Source: Botryosphaeria dothidea (lineage: Eukaryota > Ascomycota > Dothideomycetes > Botryosphaeriales > Botryosphaeriaceae). From it: a stretch of 64,000 nucleotides of DNA. Positions 1 to 10,619 of the stretch are shown here, one piece after another. The DNA is taken from positions 2,418,001 through 2,482,000 of the forward strand of contig WWBZ02000001.1 in the NCBI GenBank assembly GCA_011503125.2, given 5' to 3'. Under the pieces are notes generated by a model. That model saw only the letters and a list, made by a program, of their open reading frames with translations, ran no database searches and was not told the DNA's origin. Position numbers and translations under genes: made by a program. The first letter of the stretch is position 1, and the number at the start of each line of letters is the position of its first letter.

Positions 1-1507
1 AGGCGTCTCTCTGGATAGTTTTATTTGATATCATACGCACAAGGATATGAGTGGGCATGATATCCTGGCGTTCATTGGGTGGGGTCGGAGTTTGTTGGCT
101 GACTTTTGAGTCGGCGCCGCTTGGCTAATGGGCTGCATAGCATTGGGCTTAGATAAACTTCTCGGATTGCGCGTAGTCTGGGGTGGACAAAATAAAAAGT
201 TCTCAGCCGTCAGATTCCGGACGAGCTTGTCAAGCGCACTTAGCTAGATCCGACGTGGTGCTGCGGTGAGGGAAATTGAGGCATTGCTGAGAGCGCCCGT
301 CTGATGCCGAAAAGGACGCAATGATGACAAGTCAAGACCGACAACGGTGTGGACAGCTGCAGACCGCCCGTTTGAGCGGTCCACTGCACAATCACGTGTG
401 CGTATCCGCCCGGTGGAGCCTCGCGCAGCTGGATGGCCGACGAGAGACCAACCTTCTTGCAGCCAAAGACTGGGTGGATTTTTCGGACCGACCCCGATTG
501 CAAGCTCAACCATCAACCCTCCCTCCTCCGTTCCACTCCGATGAGCCATTACTCGCCACTTTAAATCCGCACGCGTCCTCCACAACCTGTCGGCCTGGCG
601 CGCCTTTGTAGGATTGTGGCTGCAGTTGTGTTCGGAATCCTCCCGTCTTTGTCGTGCCACGTTCGGGACTCCGGAATGACGTAATGCGGCCTCGGCTGCT
701 CCTGGTAACCAGCTTCGTCGGGCTTGCGGGACACGGTTGCAGGCTTTTTTTCTTGTTGTGTACGTGGCGGCTGTATGCCTGAGCCATCATCGTGCAAGGC
801 GTCGGGTTGCTACGCCATCAAACCGGATTTGAGTCAAGATGGCTTCCGTGTTGATCACCACGAGGGCGGAGCCGCCTGCAGTCGTGGGTGGTGGCCGAAA
901 CGAGAAGAGCAAGGATATGGATGTCGATCCGCCGCGGACAACAACAGGGCAATACAAGGGATCTTTGAGTTGAGGTTTGCTGCTTGGGAAGGAGCCTAAA
1001 TGCTTTGCAAAACAAAGGCCTTTGCGGCGGACCTTCAGAAGGGTAGGCATACTCGCTCAAGGCTGCAGCCATTGGATACATTAATCGTCTCTCCCTTTTT
1101 GATCCCTGCATTGTGCGAAGTCTGGACGGGGCTGGCTTGCAATAAATTCTGTTGCGCACTGATCATGAAACCCGGCTCTTTCACCCTGCCTACTCGAAAC
1201 GTTTCTGGTGTTACAGACTCCATGTGTTTCCGTCACCGAGTTTTGTTTGTCTTTGCTTCGAAGTCTCATTGGCTGGTTCGTGAACACTCCGTCCAGACAA
1301 TAACGTATTGTTCAAGTACATCCCGCGTCCATAATTTCAACAGTTCAACTATTCGGCCACAACTATGTCAGGCTTCAAATGACATATAAGCCCGATGTTA
1401 TTGGCCTTTCAGTCACTCTAACATTTAGTTGACAACGCTGCCAGTTTGTTGAAGTACTCAGTTTAATATTCTCTCGAAGACTTACGAAGAATCAGAGACA
1501 CAGAAGT
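1..1507. other. Intergenic, no supported gene
   Basis: Open frames here are short (at most about 138 codons), overlap each other on both strands and show no recognisable motif, signal peptide or splice pattern. The 200 bases before the next gene are AT-rich and probably carry its promoter. I see no RNA gene or repeat. Confidence 0.5.
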
Positions 1508-2380
1508 ATGGGTAAGCCCGCGAAGCCTGACTCGACACAGCGAATAATTACCAGACTTGAAACGTTCTTATTCCCGACGGGTATACATACAGTCCAGCGT
1601 TGCGTTAACGGTGAGCTGGCTGCTGTTTCCAGACGCAGAAGAGCAGACTCATCTTATACTTCTTCCAGTTCCAGCGCGTCTTCCCGGCACGGTCATCGAT
1701 CTTCCCGTAGAAGAGACGCTTCACAGGACCGCCACGAACTGCGGCGTAGACATCATGATGATGGAGCGCAGGAACACAGCAGACACCACAATGATGAAGA
1801 ACGAGGGCACAGCAGACATCGCAGTCACCGCACGCGTAGAGAGCATAGCGAGCAGGGAGAACATCGCGAAGATCGGAGCCATCGACGTCATCGCGAACAT
1901 GGAGAGCACCGTCACGGCCACCGCCAGCCAGCGGCTGTTGCCGGCCTGCATGCAAGATCTGCTGATCAGGATCATACTCATAGACGCCACAGACACCGTG
2001 CTCGGAGACACTCTGGTGCTGCAGCGTCTGTCCCTGCATCTCCGTCGCCGGTCTCAGCGTACGCTCAAGCTACCTCTCCTATAGATCCTTCTAAAGGTCT
2101 GAACGCCAGGTTCGCCAATCTGGGTCTCAACAACGGTAGGGATACTGGGGACGCTCGCGTGAACGCTCCACACTCAATTGATCAGGACGTCCGCTCGACA
2201 CGGCCTTCTAGCTTTGCATCTGACTCTTCCTGGCATACTTCCCCACCCGATTCTCCTCTAGACGCACCTCTGGTGCCACCTGGAGGACGTGAAATACTTG
2301 AAGAGGTCAGCAGACGGACGGGAAAGTACCATGCCACCGTCTCCGAGAGCATCAGGGATGATGGTGACAACTGGATTTAG
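1508..2380 (+). CDS. Histidine/arginine-rich low-complexity protein
   Basis: An intronless frame of 290 codons starting at an ATG. I recognise no family. Residues 1-40 are ordinary; about 42-165 are made almost wholly of His, Arg, Glu, Asp and Ser in short runs such as RHRSHRTRREH and HREHGEHRHGH; about 165-290 is a Ser/Pro/Asp-rich tail (SPPDSPLDAPLVPP) ending in a more ordinary stretch. There is no signal peptide or membrane segment. Such SR/HR-rich composition occurs in nuclear speckle, RNA-binding or metal-binding proteins, but that is analogy only. The biased stretch also leaves long open frames in other phases (for example 1557-2084 on the same strand and 1605-2039 on the other), which are compositional shadows. 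An intron near the 5' end cannot be excluded. Confidence 0.6.
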   Translation: MGKPAKPDSTQRIITRLETFLFPTGIHTVQRCVNGELAAVSRRRRADSSYTSSSSSASSRHGHRSSRRRDASQDRHELRRRHHDDGAQEHSRHHNDEERGHSRHRSHRTRREHSEQGEHREDRSHRRHREHGEHRHGHRQPAAVAGLHARSADQDHTHRRHRHRARRHSGAAASVPASPSPVSAYAQATSPIDPSKGLNARFANLGLNNGRDTGDARVNAPHSIDQDVRSTRPSSFASDSSWHTSPPDSPLDAPLVPPGGREILEEVSRRTGKYHATVSESIRDDGDNWI

Positions 2381-3332
2381 ATGTACGTGCGAGTTCTTTG
2401 CTTTGATTAGTCCTTTTTTGAATGAGGTTTCTGCGAGTTTCAATTTAGACAATGTTCTTATTCTATCATATTTTCACTTAACCCTTTCTCTTAGTGATTT
2501 GATTCCCGTTATTTTTGTGTCTACTTGGAATTTATCTGGTGTGTTAAAGAAAACGTGCGCTCACCCAAATATTAGGAACGCAAGGCTTGGTTATTATTGT
2601 GCTTAGTTTTCCAAGGAGCTACTAAAGACCTATACATTCCGTATCGTGCCCAAAGCATTCCCGGACTGTAGCAAATAGGAATAGCTTACCCAGTCCAAAA
2701 TAGCGGAGGCATGTAGTTATAGAAATTCCGATATGTTTTTCATACATTGGTGAGTGTAATTTTCGTTCAAGAAGTGGCGTGTCAGAGTACTTTTCCCTCT
2801 CACATGAAATTGAGTTTCAAATCCGCCTTCCGATGGAAAAGGTAATCGGCGGGTTTACTCTCTTCTGCTTTCAAAATGGTTCGTCTGTTTTGATCCATCT
2901 CACTACTACCTTGCGAAGCGGACGCCAAAATTTTCATGGGTCGTTCTGTGATACAGACATTAATTATCTCGACTCTGTCCTGTGAGCCGATCAAACGGGT
3001 AAGATTTTCGTTATTTATGAGCCTCTACTCTAACATTCTAATACATCTCCAAATGGGAAGTTTCTTTATTTGGTTACCAGCAATGTCATAAAATTCTGTA
3101 AAGCCGGTGGTCCGACCACAGCCCTTTCTCCGGTCAACTGAAGTTTTCCGCACATTCCAGCAGGTGTTTCCTATCGCGAACGAAAGTGCATTATCATCAA
3201 GAATAGTGCAGCTTTAACTGCATAATTGTGTAGTACCCGAGAAGTGCGGACTCGACATTGCGTGTGGTGAAAGAGGCTTTGAAAGAACAATGTTGTTGTA
3301 CGCAAGAGGAACAATGGCCAGAGGGAGAATAT
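2381..3332. other. AT-rich intergenic region
   Basis: Low GC, with only short overlapping open frames on both strands and no motif. It probably holds the terminator of the His/Arg-rich gene and the promoter of the next. Confidence 0.5.
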
Positions 3333-5336
3333 ATGAGCATCTCGCGCGCCACTCGGTTTAATACACCAGGCAGCATTCCAGGCGAATTCTCCAACTACAT
3401 CAGGTCCTGTAAGATTACTTGTACAGAGATGGTCCACGGTCATAATCTGGGAGCCTTGACTGACTACATCCAGAAGACTTTGACCAGGAATCAGGCAGAC
3501 AACGAGAGTCGTCGTAGCCCAGACTACGAGTCTATGGAACGTTTCTCTCGGGAGCCTTCAGGATGGGCGCAGGCTCGCTCACTTGCAGTGCGGCGTTCAA
3601 GGGAGTTCACATGTTTTGCAGTTCCTCAGCAACTTGCTGAGGCCTCCGAGCTGGCTTTCGGCAGCAATTCCGTTGCTGCAACCCCTGAGGAGTATTACAA
3701 CGCTAAGCGCACCTACTATAACTTCTCCTCCGAGTTGTTTATCCCATTTAAGGACTGCAATGAAGCAGAAGAACCTGGAGAGGTCGAGCACCCGGCACCA
3801 CTGGCCATCAAAAATCCACCGCCAACCACGTTCGACAACATGGAAGATGTCCAACCTCGCTATATGTCTTGGAATCCGGAGCTCTTCACACTAAATGCCA
3901 ATGGAATAGAGAATGAATCCAGCCAAGACCTAGACTTGTCTGACGAAGAGGAAGCTAAGCTTGAGAATGCGACGTATGTACCATATTCCCGCTTCCACCA
4001 GCGCGACGTTCAGGTCCTGACACTTCCCAGCAACAGTGCAATTCCTGCCTTCCACAGGAAGCCTCGTGAGAATCTCCTGTCGCAAAGAGCTCGGCGCTCG
4101 GTGGAGCATATGCAGAGCCCGAGCAGGCCGTTGCCGCGGTCCAGGGTAATGGCCGAAGTCCCAAGCAATGAGCTCAACATGATTCTGATGAGCGGATACC
4201 GGGCACAATGGCGACGAGACACACCGCCAGCCCTCCAAGCAGGACATCGACACAAACCTGTGGACCAGCATACTGCTGAAGAAGCCCTCCGAGACTTGAA
4301 TAGTATCGGTGGGTACGAAGAGCCGGAGCTTGTCCCAGCACCCCTGCGCGTTGCACCCCGCGAGGACCAGCCCCGACTGCCACACCAGCTTCAAGACGAA
4401 AAGCTTGAAGCCAAGAAACCTGAAGCGGACTATCTCCAGAAACAGCAACCCCAAGAGAACGAGATCCAAGCGGACGAGCCGCAACAAGATGGACACCAAG
4501 CACCAGAAAACAACACGGAGGTATCCCCCATCACCCCCATCACACCCACTCCGCCCCGCCTGGCCCCAATCCGCAGGCTCTCCCCGCTCATCATCCCCAA
4601 CCGCAACGCCGTCCCGCCACCGGCCATCCACTCCCCACCCCTCCACCGCCCGCTGCCGCGGCGCGCCCGCTCCGACATCCTCCCCGCTCACATCCACCAC
4701 CCAGCCAGCCCGCCCGCAACCCCGTCATCCGCAGGCGTGCTCCGCCACAAGCACGAGCGGCACACACTGCGCGCGGATCCGCGCCCGAGCACGTACCACG
4801 CGGGCATGTCGGCGGCTTCGCTGCTCAACCGCCCCGTGCCGCCGACGCCGTACGCCATGGCGCGCGACCTGGGCATCTCGGATCCGCACGAGTGGGTGTC
4901 GCCGCGCCGGTCTGCGATCCCGCGCCGGCCGCTGGGCATGGACGCGTTTCGCCCCGCGGCCAGCCGGCTGAGCGGCTCGTGGGGCCCGGATGATGTCGGG
5001 TCGAATGTTGTTGGCGGGAGGCTGAGCAGCGCGTGGACTCCGGACGAGGTCAGACGAGATGCCGCTGCTGCTCCCAGGCAGAGTGTTGCGGGGAGCTTGG
5101 AAGCAGAAGATGACGGGCGACGGCGAAGTGTCTGCGAGGTTGCGATGCTTGAACCGGAGCCGGAGCCGCAGCCGTGCAGTGCTATGGAGGACGAGGAAGA
5201 GGGATCGTGGGTGACGATGCGGCCGCAAGAGTTTAGGCCGCTGTCATTTGAGGAGATGGGGGTTTGGATGCCAAAAAAGAAAACGCCAATGCAGAAGTTT
5301 GCTTATAGAGCGAGCAAGATACTTTGGCGCAAATAA
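3333..5336 (+). CDS. Long disordered proline-rich protein, unknown function
   Basis: One uninterrupted exon. The first in-frame ATG is at 3333 (667 residues); a second at 3429 (635 residues, beginning MVHGHNLGALTDYIQ) is equally possible. No known domain is recognised. The N-terminal third is ordinary, with an acidic patch LDLSDEEEAKLE. The middle is Glu/Gln/Pro-rich. The last third is Pro/Arg/Ala-rich and GC-rich, with a near-duplicated element RLSGSWGPDDV / RLSSAWTPDEV about 20 residues apart. The C-terminus is basic (MQKFAYRASKILWRK). The composition suggests an intrinsically disordered scaffold or regulatory protein; function is unknown. The change in GC content near 4,550 shows the two halves evolve under different composition but does not itself show fusion. 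Confidence 0.7.
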   Translation: MSISRATRFNTPGSIPGEFSNYIRSCKITCTEMVHGHNLGALTDYIQKTLTRNQADNESRRSPDYESMERFSREPSGWAQARSLAVRRSREFTCFAVPQQLAEASELAFGSNSVAATPEEYYNAKRTYYNFSSELFIPFKDCNEAEEPGEVEHPAPLAIKNPPPTTFDNMEDVQPRYMSWNPELFTLNANGIENESSQDLDLSDEEEAKLENATYVPYSRFHQRDVQVLTLPSNSAIPAFHRKPRENLLSQRARRSVEHMQSPSRPLPRSRVMAEVPSNELNMILMSGYRAQWRRDTPPALQAGHRHKPVDQHTAEEALRDLNSIGGYEEPELVPAPLRVAPREDQPRLPHQLQDEKLEAKKPEADYLQKQQPQENEIQADEPQQDGHQAPENNTEVSPITPITPTPPRLAPIRRLSPLIIPNRNAVPPPAIHSPPLHRPLPRRARSDILPAHIHHPASPPATPSSAGVLRHKHERHTLRADPRPSTYHAGMSAASLLNRPVPPTPYAMARDLGISDPHEWVSPRRSAIPRRPLGMDAFRPAASRLSGSWGPDDVGSNVVGGRLSSAWTPDEVRRDAAAAPRQSVAGSLEAEDDGRRRSVCEVAMLEPEPEPQPCSAMEDEEEGSWVTMRPQEFRPLSFEEMGVWMPKKKTPMQKFAYRASKILWRK

Positions 5337-5780
5337 CACGTGTGGAAGAAACACTGAGGTGCGCTGGTCGCACCTCACGAATATTTCGAGATCTGTTCTC
5401 GTCTTCGGTGTTCGGTATGGTTCATATTAAATTAAAGATAGAGAAATATCACAATTATTGATTTATTAGCTCTTCCATTATGGATGTTGAAAGAAGTGAT
5501 GCAGTTATCTCAGCCCGTGTCTACGCGATGCGCTCCCAAGAAATTCCAGTGAAGTTGTAGCCATTTACCAAGCATGTAACTTGACCCTCCTTTAAGCAAC
5601 TGAGATTTCGCCTTGGAAAGTTACCACAGCATGATAGTAAGCCATATACCACGTCTCATTCAGAAATCGAGGCTTTCCCCGGTGAACCCATAGCGGATCA
5701 AGGACCTTTGGCTATATCTTGATGCTTGTTGAAATCACTCCTTTTGGCCATCCCTACGGCTTCCTGAACCGTTTGAAAGT

Positions 5781-5872
5781 CCACATGATGGTCCAAACCA
5801 CATGACAGAACCCAAAGAGTCATCACGGGTTGGTCATATGGAAGTCACGTCTGGACCATGGCTGCCATGTGG
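5781..5872. promoter_or_regulatory. Imperfect inverted repeat with CATGTG E-box-like sites
   Basis: CCACATGATGGTCC at 5781-5794 is matched in inverted orientation by GGACCATG...CCATGTGG at 5853-5872 (six extra bases in the middle). Another ACCACATGAC lies at 5797-5806 and CATATG at about 5836. CACATG/CATGTG are E-box cores (CANNTG). The cluster lies 100-200 bases upstream of a TATATAA element, so it may be an upstream activating region. Function is inferred. Confidence 0.35.
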
Positions 5873-5974
5873 CCACCTGCGAATGTGCGTCATGGAGTGC
5901 TCTTGTGACACTTCTGCCTGCCACGCGGCCATGAGATGCCCCGTGCCACTCGTATCCTCCTCCCTCCCTCTACC

Positions 5975-5981
5975 TATATAA
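5975..5981 (+). promoter_or_regulatory. TATA box without an evident downstream ORF
   Basis: TATATAA preceded by a CCTCC-rich tract and followed by CCCCTCTCCTCCTC and TCTTTTCCTCTCTAGC, the layout of a highly expressed fungal promoter. The first ATG downstream (6050) opens only a seven-codon frame ending in TAG; a 44-codon frame starts at 6159. Confidence 0.4.
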
Positions 5982-6987
5982 ACCCCTCTCCTCCTCGACT
6001 AAACGCTCCTCTTTTCCTCTCTAGCTCTCTTTGCCTTTTGGCTTAGATCATGTGTAGTTACTGTTCTTTTTAGTTTAATCTCTAGAACGTCCTTACCGGG
6101 GCATCTACCGATTAAACCAGTTTTTGGAATCAGAGTTGGCGGCCGCTGGGCATCGCCCATGTCGCTGACCACAGTGTCGCTCGTATTGCACTGCCTCGGG
6201 CTGACGCGAAGAGCTGCCTTCTCACCTTTCAAAGTTTTTTCGTTGAGTCGCTCATCAGGCTATGTTGCCAATGGGAACCCGAGGAAGAACTGAATCACCT
6301 GCGCAACACCTTTGCTGTCATGGGCAGCTGAAGACAACAGGTGAAACCGCAGACTCGCTACAGTAGCATTGCGCAAAGCAGCAAGACACTCTCAGTTTGA
6401 GAGCTGCCTGAAATATTTCATGTCCCTTCCGCTTGAACAAGCAAACCTTCACTGTTACGGTTTAACGCATGGCTGTCACGGTCACCAATTTTGAAGCCCA
6501 ACCGCCAATAAGACCAACATCACTGACACACCGTATCTTAACCCCATATCCTCATCAACTCCACACCGGCCAATCTTTAATGCGCTCTTCTGCACTTGCC
6601 ATATCACTTTGACGAGGGGCGAGCCGCAAATGTGTGTGACTGCGCTCGCACACTTCACTATCGATTTCTGGAAGGTTGACAACTCATCATGAGATCGTTG
6701 TGGAAGCCATTCCAATAGGACATAGATTGTTTAGAGGCCATCTTGGCTGGATTGATCGAAGTTCTAGGCAGCGTTCTATCCGTGGTCTTTGTCCCGCCAC
6801 GTGCGAGGACAAGGACGGTCAAATACGGGCGCACCCTCTCTTTAACATTGCGACAAAAGCCTTGACAAAGGAATACATGCGCAGAGACGTTCGGTGCGTA
6901 TTATACAAAGGCATGGTAAGCCATATTCAAGGAAACCCATTTCATTGCCGGCCGCCACCGCTTCCACCATCTCAATCAGCCCCGATT

Positions 6988-6993
6988 CTATAA
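6988..6993 (+). promoter_or_regulatory. TATA-like element of the secreted-protein gene
   Basis: TATAAG in the context GATTCTATAAGACTTCC, about 110 bases before the ATG at 7098 and followed by a C/T-rich leader. Confidence 0.4.
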
Positions 6994-7097
6994 GACTTCC
7001 GCTCCGGCACTACATGCAAAAAGCCTTTTTCCGTCTCTCGTTCCCAGAAGCCCCCCACCCAACAGAAATCCGACCCCATCCACTCATTTCCCAAACC

Positions 7098-7547
7098 ATG
7101 AAGCTCTCCACCCTGATCTTCCCCGCCGCCTTCGCCCTCACCACGCTCGCGGCTCCGACAGACCTCGCCCCCACTACCGCCTACGAAGTCCCCGCGCTCT
7201 CTCCCCTCCCGCGCGACGCAAACACGACGGCCCTCGACGCGCGCGCCCTCTACAACGACGTCTGGCGCGACGTCAAGCTGTGCACGCTGGCCAACCAGCG
7301 CGGCAAGTGCTTCGCGCAGCGCATCAAGGCCAACACGCAGTGCTACAACCTGCCGGCCGACTTCAACGACAAGGTCTCGTCGATGACGACGTCGCGCGCC
7401 ATCTGCTTCGTGTTCCGGAACGAGCGGTGCGACATGCGCAAGGAGCTGCCCAAGCGCGTCGAGGCGCCGGGAGTGCAGGACTTCAAGCTGATCGGGCTGG
7501 ACAATGCGGCGAGCAGTTTCCGGTGTCAGTACTACAATTGGCAGTAG
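7098..7547 (+). CDS. Small secreted six-cysteine protein (crystallin-like pattern)
   Basis: 149 residues. The start at 7098 is chosen because it gives a clean signal peptide: MKLSTLIFPAAFALTTLAAP, with likely cleavage after LAA. The open frame runs further upstream but would bury that peptide. The mature part has a spacer and then six cysteines: KLCTLA, GKCFAQ, TQCYNL, AICFVF, ERCDMR and FRCQYY. The order C...G-C...C-NLP...ND-VSSM...C-F...C resembles small secreted beta/gamma-crystallin-like proteins, where the buried Ser-Ser and paired cysteines hold a Greek-key fold; this is resemblance only. It is likely exported to the wall or medium, and an effector-like role is possible but unproven. 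The codons are very GC-rich compared with the flanks. Confidence 0.75.
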   Translation: MKLSTLIFPAAFALTTLAAPTDLAPTTAYEVPALSPLPRDANTTALDARALYNDVWRDVKLCTLANQRGKCFAQRIKANTQCYNLPADFNDKVSSMTTSRAICFVFRNERCDMRKELPKRVEAPGVQDFKLIGLDNAASSFRCQYYNWQ

Positions 7548-8597
7548 GTTGTGATTGTTGAATACGCTTTCTTCCTTCCTTGTTGGCTGTCTGAGGTTGA
7601 CTGTGCGAAATGTATGCGGATAATTTTTGTTTGCGGGGTTGTTTGCCCCAGAGTGTAGAAACAGATATCAAAACATTCGTGTTTCAACGACAATGCGTCC
7701 AGAAATGAATCCAGCATTTGAGCAGAGCGTACTTCAGAGTATGCAGCTTGACAAGGTGACAAATGAAGCAAAACTGTTGAATTCGAGAATGTGGAGCTTC
7801 CACAGAGAGTAAAAATGTCTGACGGGCAAATGTATCATTGTGGGATAAGTTTGTTGTGGTAAATATCAAATGAAACAGGAACTCCTGCAAAACGCCGGTG
7901 AAATGGCACCAGAATGAAAGAAATACCGGGTACTCCTGCTCAAGGGTGGAAATCATGTTCTTCCAAAACTTCGGCATGGGTCCTTTCCAAGACTTGTACT
8001 TGATCCATATCGAGTGTCCGGTCTTCGATCTGGTCAATCGCCCTATCTAATGGGCGAATGTATGCAGAGTACGAGCCTCTGCCGGAGACCTCGCGTTGTA
8101 CTCCAGAAGAGCGAGATCAAAGCGTTGACGGGGACTGAGGTATTGTCTATATGTCAAAATGAGTGGCCAAGAGGGGCGGTGGAATGAGAAGTGGAGACGG
8201 GTTGTTTGGACAAACGCAAGAGACAGCTGTCGTGACACCTACCGGATGTGGTATGCGTCTCGTGTGCACTGAGTAATGTTGCAGGGATGGCGCTGGCATG
8301 GAGGTGTGGTGGGAGCATTCGGGCGTGAGCGCCACAACGACGCCGACGGGCGCTGCTGAGGCTTGCGTGGCATGTTGGGTTGCATCACAGCGATATGGGG
8401 CGGTTTTATGAAGAGTAGCGCCCCTGCAGCGCGTGTGCGACGGCTGTGTAACGAGAGTGGTGAAAAAAATGCTTATCTGTGGGCCATTTCCCCATTTCCT
8501 CGCTCCATCTCCGCACCGTCAACGGCCGGCGCGCTCCTTCCCACACTAGATCTGCTCGACACGAGACTGTCCGCCGCACTTAGCGCTGCCCCCCAAA
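7548..8597. other. Intergenic, no supported gene
   Basis: A 117-codon frame on the minus strand (7684-8037) is the longest here but is AT-rich with no motif, and other frames are shorter. The last 150 bases are C/T-rich, consistent with a promoter for the gene starting at 8598. Confidence 0.5.
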
Positions 8598-10265
8598 ATG
8601 CCGCCACACATCGTCACCAAGATCCATCTGCTGAACAATGACATGCCCGTAATGAATTGTGCTCACCGTTTCCCTTTGTCTCCCTTCGCCGCTGCCCCAA
8701 ATCCCCCCTCGACTCCGCCCGGATCCACCCTCACTTCACAGACACTGCCCAGAATCACTTCAGCTGACCACGCCGCCGAAAAACAAATACAGGCCAGCTA
8801 TGTCTCAGACACGCTCCGCCAAAAACCAAGACCACCCCAGCAAACTCTGCGCAACCGCCATCAACGCACCTGGACTCTGTTCAAAAACTTGCCCGTCATG
8901 GAAGTCGCGCGCAGCGTGCAACGTGACACGCACGCCAACAAAATCAACGCCGTCGTCCAGGTCCACTCCTCACTCCGCAACAACATGGTGTCCAGAGGCC
9001 CTCTCGATGGCAAGGCCGACGTCATCTACATGACCAACATTGCCTCTTCAGCCGCCGCCAACCACCGCAATGACTCCGTGAAGGAAGTCGACGAACTTAT
9101 TTTCCTGCTGCCCCATTGGCCCGACACCATTCGCTTCTGGATTGACGAGAGACCCGTCGGCCATCCGGATGCCGCCAAAGAGAAGGTACGCCGAGGCCAC
9201 CTGGAGGACGCCAGAAACTGTTCCGTCATCAAGGTGTGCATCAATCGTGACTCCGTGACCAATTCCCGATCTAAGGACCCACCGGCATCCAGGGAGAGTG
9301 ACATCTATCTTCCTCCTTCATCTCGTGCCGCCAGAGTCTGGATCTACCTAGACCCCACCAAGAAACCTCAAGAGCAGAGGCTGCCAGAGACGAAGGAATC
9401 GGGAGCGAAGAAGAAGACTCCCTTCAAAGATTCGTCCTCGCCGGAGAAGTCGCGGCTGAGGAAGAATTCTATCAAAAGGTCCCAAACGTCACCTGAGAAA
9501 TCGCCGCATAAGCCGTCGCAAAAGCCACAACAGAATGCATCACAAGAGATTGCGTCACAGAAGACTGTATTACCGAAGACTGCGCAACAGAATACGGCAT
9601 CGCAGAAGACAACACAAAATCAGACAGCATCAAAGACGATACCAGAACAAGCAGCATCAAAAGCACCACCACAACAGCTCACGGCTTCAACCAGGTCGTG
9701 GGTCCCTATACCGGAACGGAGGAGTAGCAAGAAGGTCACCGCGAGGTCTCCCTTATCTTCATATCCTCCAATCACTGCTACGGCAAGCCCACCGAGCATG
9801 ACCGTCACAACCGTCTCTGCAGCAGATCCTCCGGCCTCAAAACCAGCCATTCAAGGCACACAAGCTTCAAAACTGATGCCGGGCACGCTGCCGGAGGAAT
9901 TCAAGAATAACGTCTTCAATGACATATCCCGCCTCATGACCAAATCCGATCCCTTTGGCCGCTTCCACAACACCGACTTCCCAGACTTATCGGACAGCGA
10001 AGAGGAGCGTGACACCTTTCCAACGAATCCATTGGATGGTGACCTTCCCACTCTTGGCGAGGCGCAACGGGAAAGGTTCTACAAGGCGGGACGGAGAGCA
10101 CAGTCAAGCGTGTTCTTCGAGGAGAGCAATTTGTCGGGCCAGAAGAAGATCGAGCTCATGCACGATGAGAACCCTGAAATGAGTCAAGGGTTCATCAAGC
10201 CTTCGCGGAGTAGGAGGTTGAAAATGAGGATCTCAGATATGCTGCATAGACGAAAAATTCATTAA
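8598..10265 (+). CDS. Lys/Ser-rich protein with an SQ/TQ-rich tract, unknown function
   Basis: A continuous frame of 555 codons from an ATG with AAAA before it. No catalytic domain is recognised. Residues about 90-255 are the most globular-looking, with hydrophobic segments such as ELIFLLPHWPDTIRFWI. Residues about 285-365 are a low-complexity Lys/Ser/Gln tract with repeated SPEKS and many SQ/TQ dipeptides (SQKP, SQEI, SQKT, TQNQ). Then comes an acidic DLSDSEEERD patch typical of CK2 sites and a basic C-terminus KMRISDMLHRRKIH. SQ/TQ clusters are known ATM/ATR target regions, so a nuclear phospho-regulated role is possible but only inferred. A GT at 8648 in the first codons could begin an intron that would shorten the N-terminus. 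Confidence 0.65.
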   Translation: MPPHIVTKIHLLNNDMPVMNCAHRFPLSPFAAAPNPPSTPPGSTLTSQTLPRITSADHAAEKQIQASYVSDTLRQKPRPPQQTLRNRHQRTWTLFKNLPVMEVARSVQRDTHANKINAVVQVHSSLRNNMVSRGPLDGKADVIYMTNIASSAAANHRNDSVKEVDELIFLLPHWPDTIRFWIDERPVGHPDAAKEKVRRGHLEDARNCSVIKVCINRDSVTNSRSKDPPASRESDIYLPPSSRAARVWIYLDPTKKPQEQRLPETKESGAKKKTPFKDSSSPEKSRLRKNSIKRSQTSPEKSPHKPSQKPQQNASQEIASQKTVLPKTAQQNTASQKTTQNQTASKTIPEQAASKAPPQQLTASTRSWVPIPERRSSKKVTARSPLSSYPPITATASPPSMTVTTVSAADPPASKPAIQGTQASKLMPGTLPEEFKNNVFNDISRLMTKSDPFGRFHNTDFPDLSDSEEERDTFPTNPLDGDLPTLGEAQRERFYKAGRRAQSSVFFEESNLSGQKKIELMHDENPEMSQGFIKPSRSRRLKMRISDMLHRRKIH

Positions 10266-10619
10266 GATACGTGACTCGTAGTAGGTAAGTATCTTCTCCT
10301 TTCATTTTAGCATTTAATTCTTTGGAAATCTCAAATTTCCCTCCAAATTTCCAATTCCTTTAATTTGGCATATCTTGTTCCTGAAAGTAGATCTAAAAAT
10401 GATCTATTTGAGCTTCTTTTACAGCAAGAATGTGTCTTCAGCACTGTGGAGGTTGTTCCGAGTGTTAACTTGATGCTCTAACGTAGGTCCGATAGAGTGC
10501 GTTGTTACGTACCCTCCGCACCAAGCAACCAGCAATTGCACTGTCAACAAACAGCGCCTGCCATTCCTCCCATCATGCTTTACAAGGACTTGCTATCTCT
10601 CTGAATATTATCAGGTAAT

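Larger units (their letters stand above)
5337..7097. other. Long intergenic region with an orphan promoter
   Basis: About 1.76 kb without a convincing gene. It contains the CATGTG-rich inverted repeat and the strong TATA element listed separately, then pyrimidine-rich sequence typical of fungal transcription start regions. The longest frame after the TATA box that starts with ATG on the plus strand is only 44 codons (6159-6293). Confidence 0.55.

Noticed and set aside
1557..2084. 175-codon plus-strand frame and 144-codon minus-strand frame over the His/Arg-rich gene
   Set aside because: Both are shadows of the GA/CA-rich composition of the 290-codon frame and have no motif.
7684..8037. 117-codon minus-strand frame
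   Set aside because: AT-rich, no codon bias, no motif and no splice signals; probably chance.
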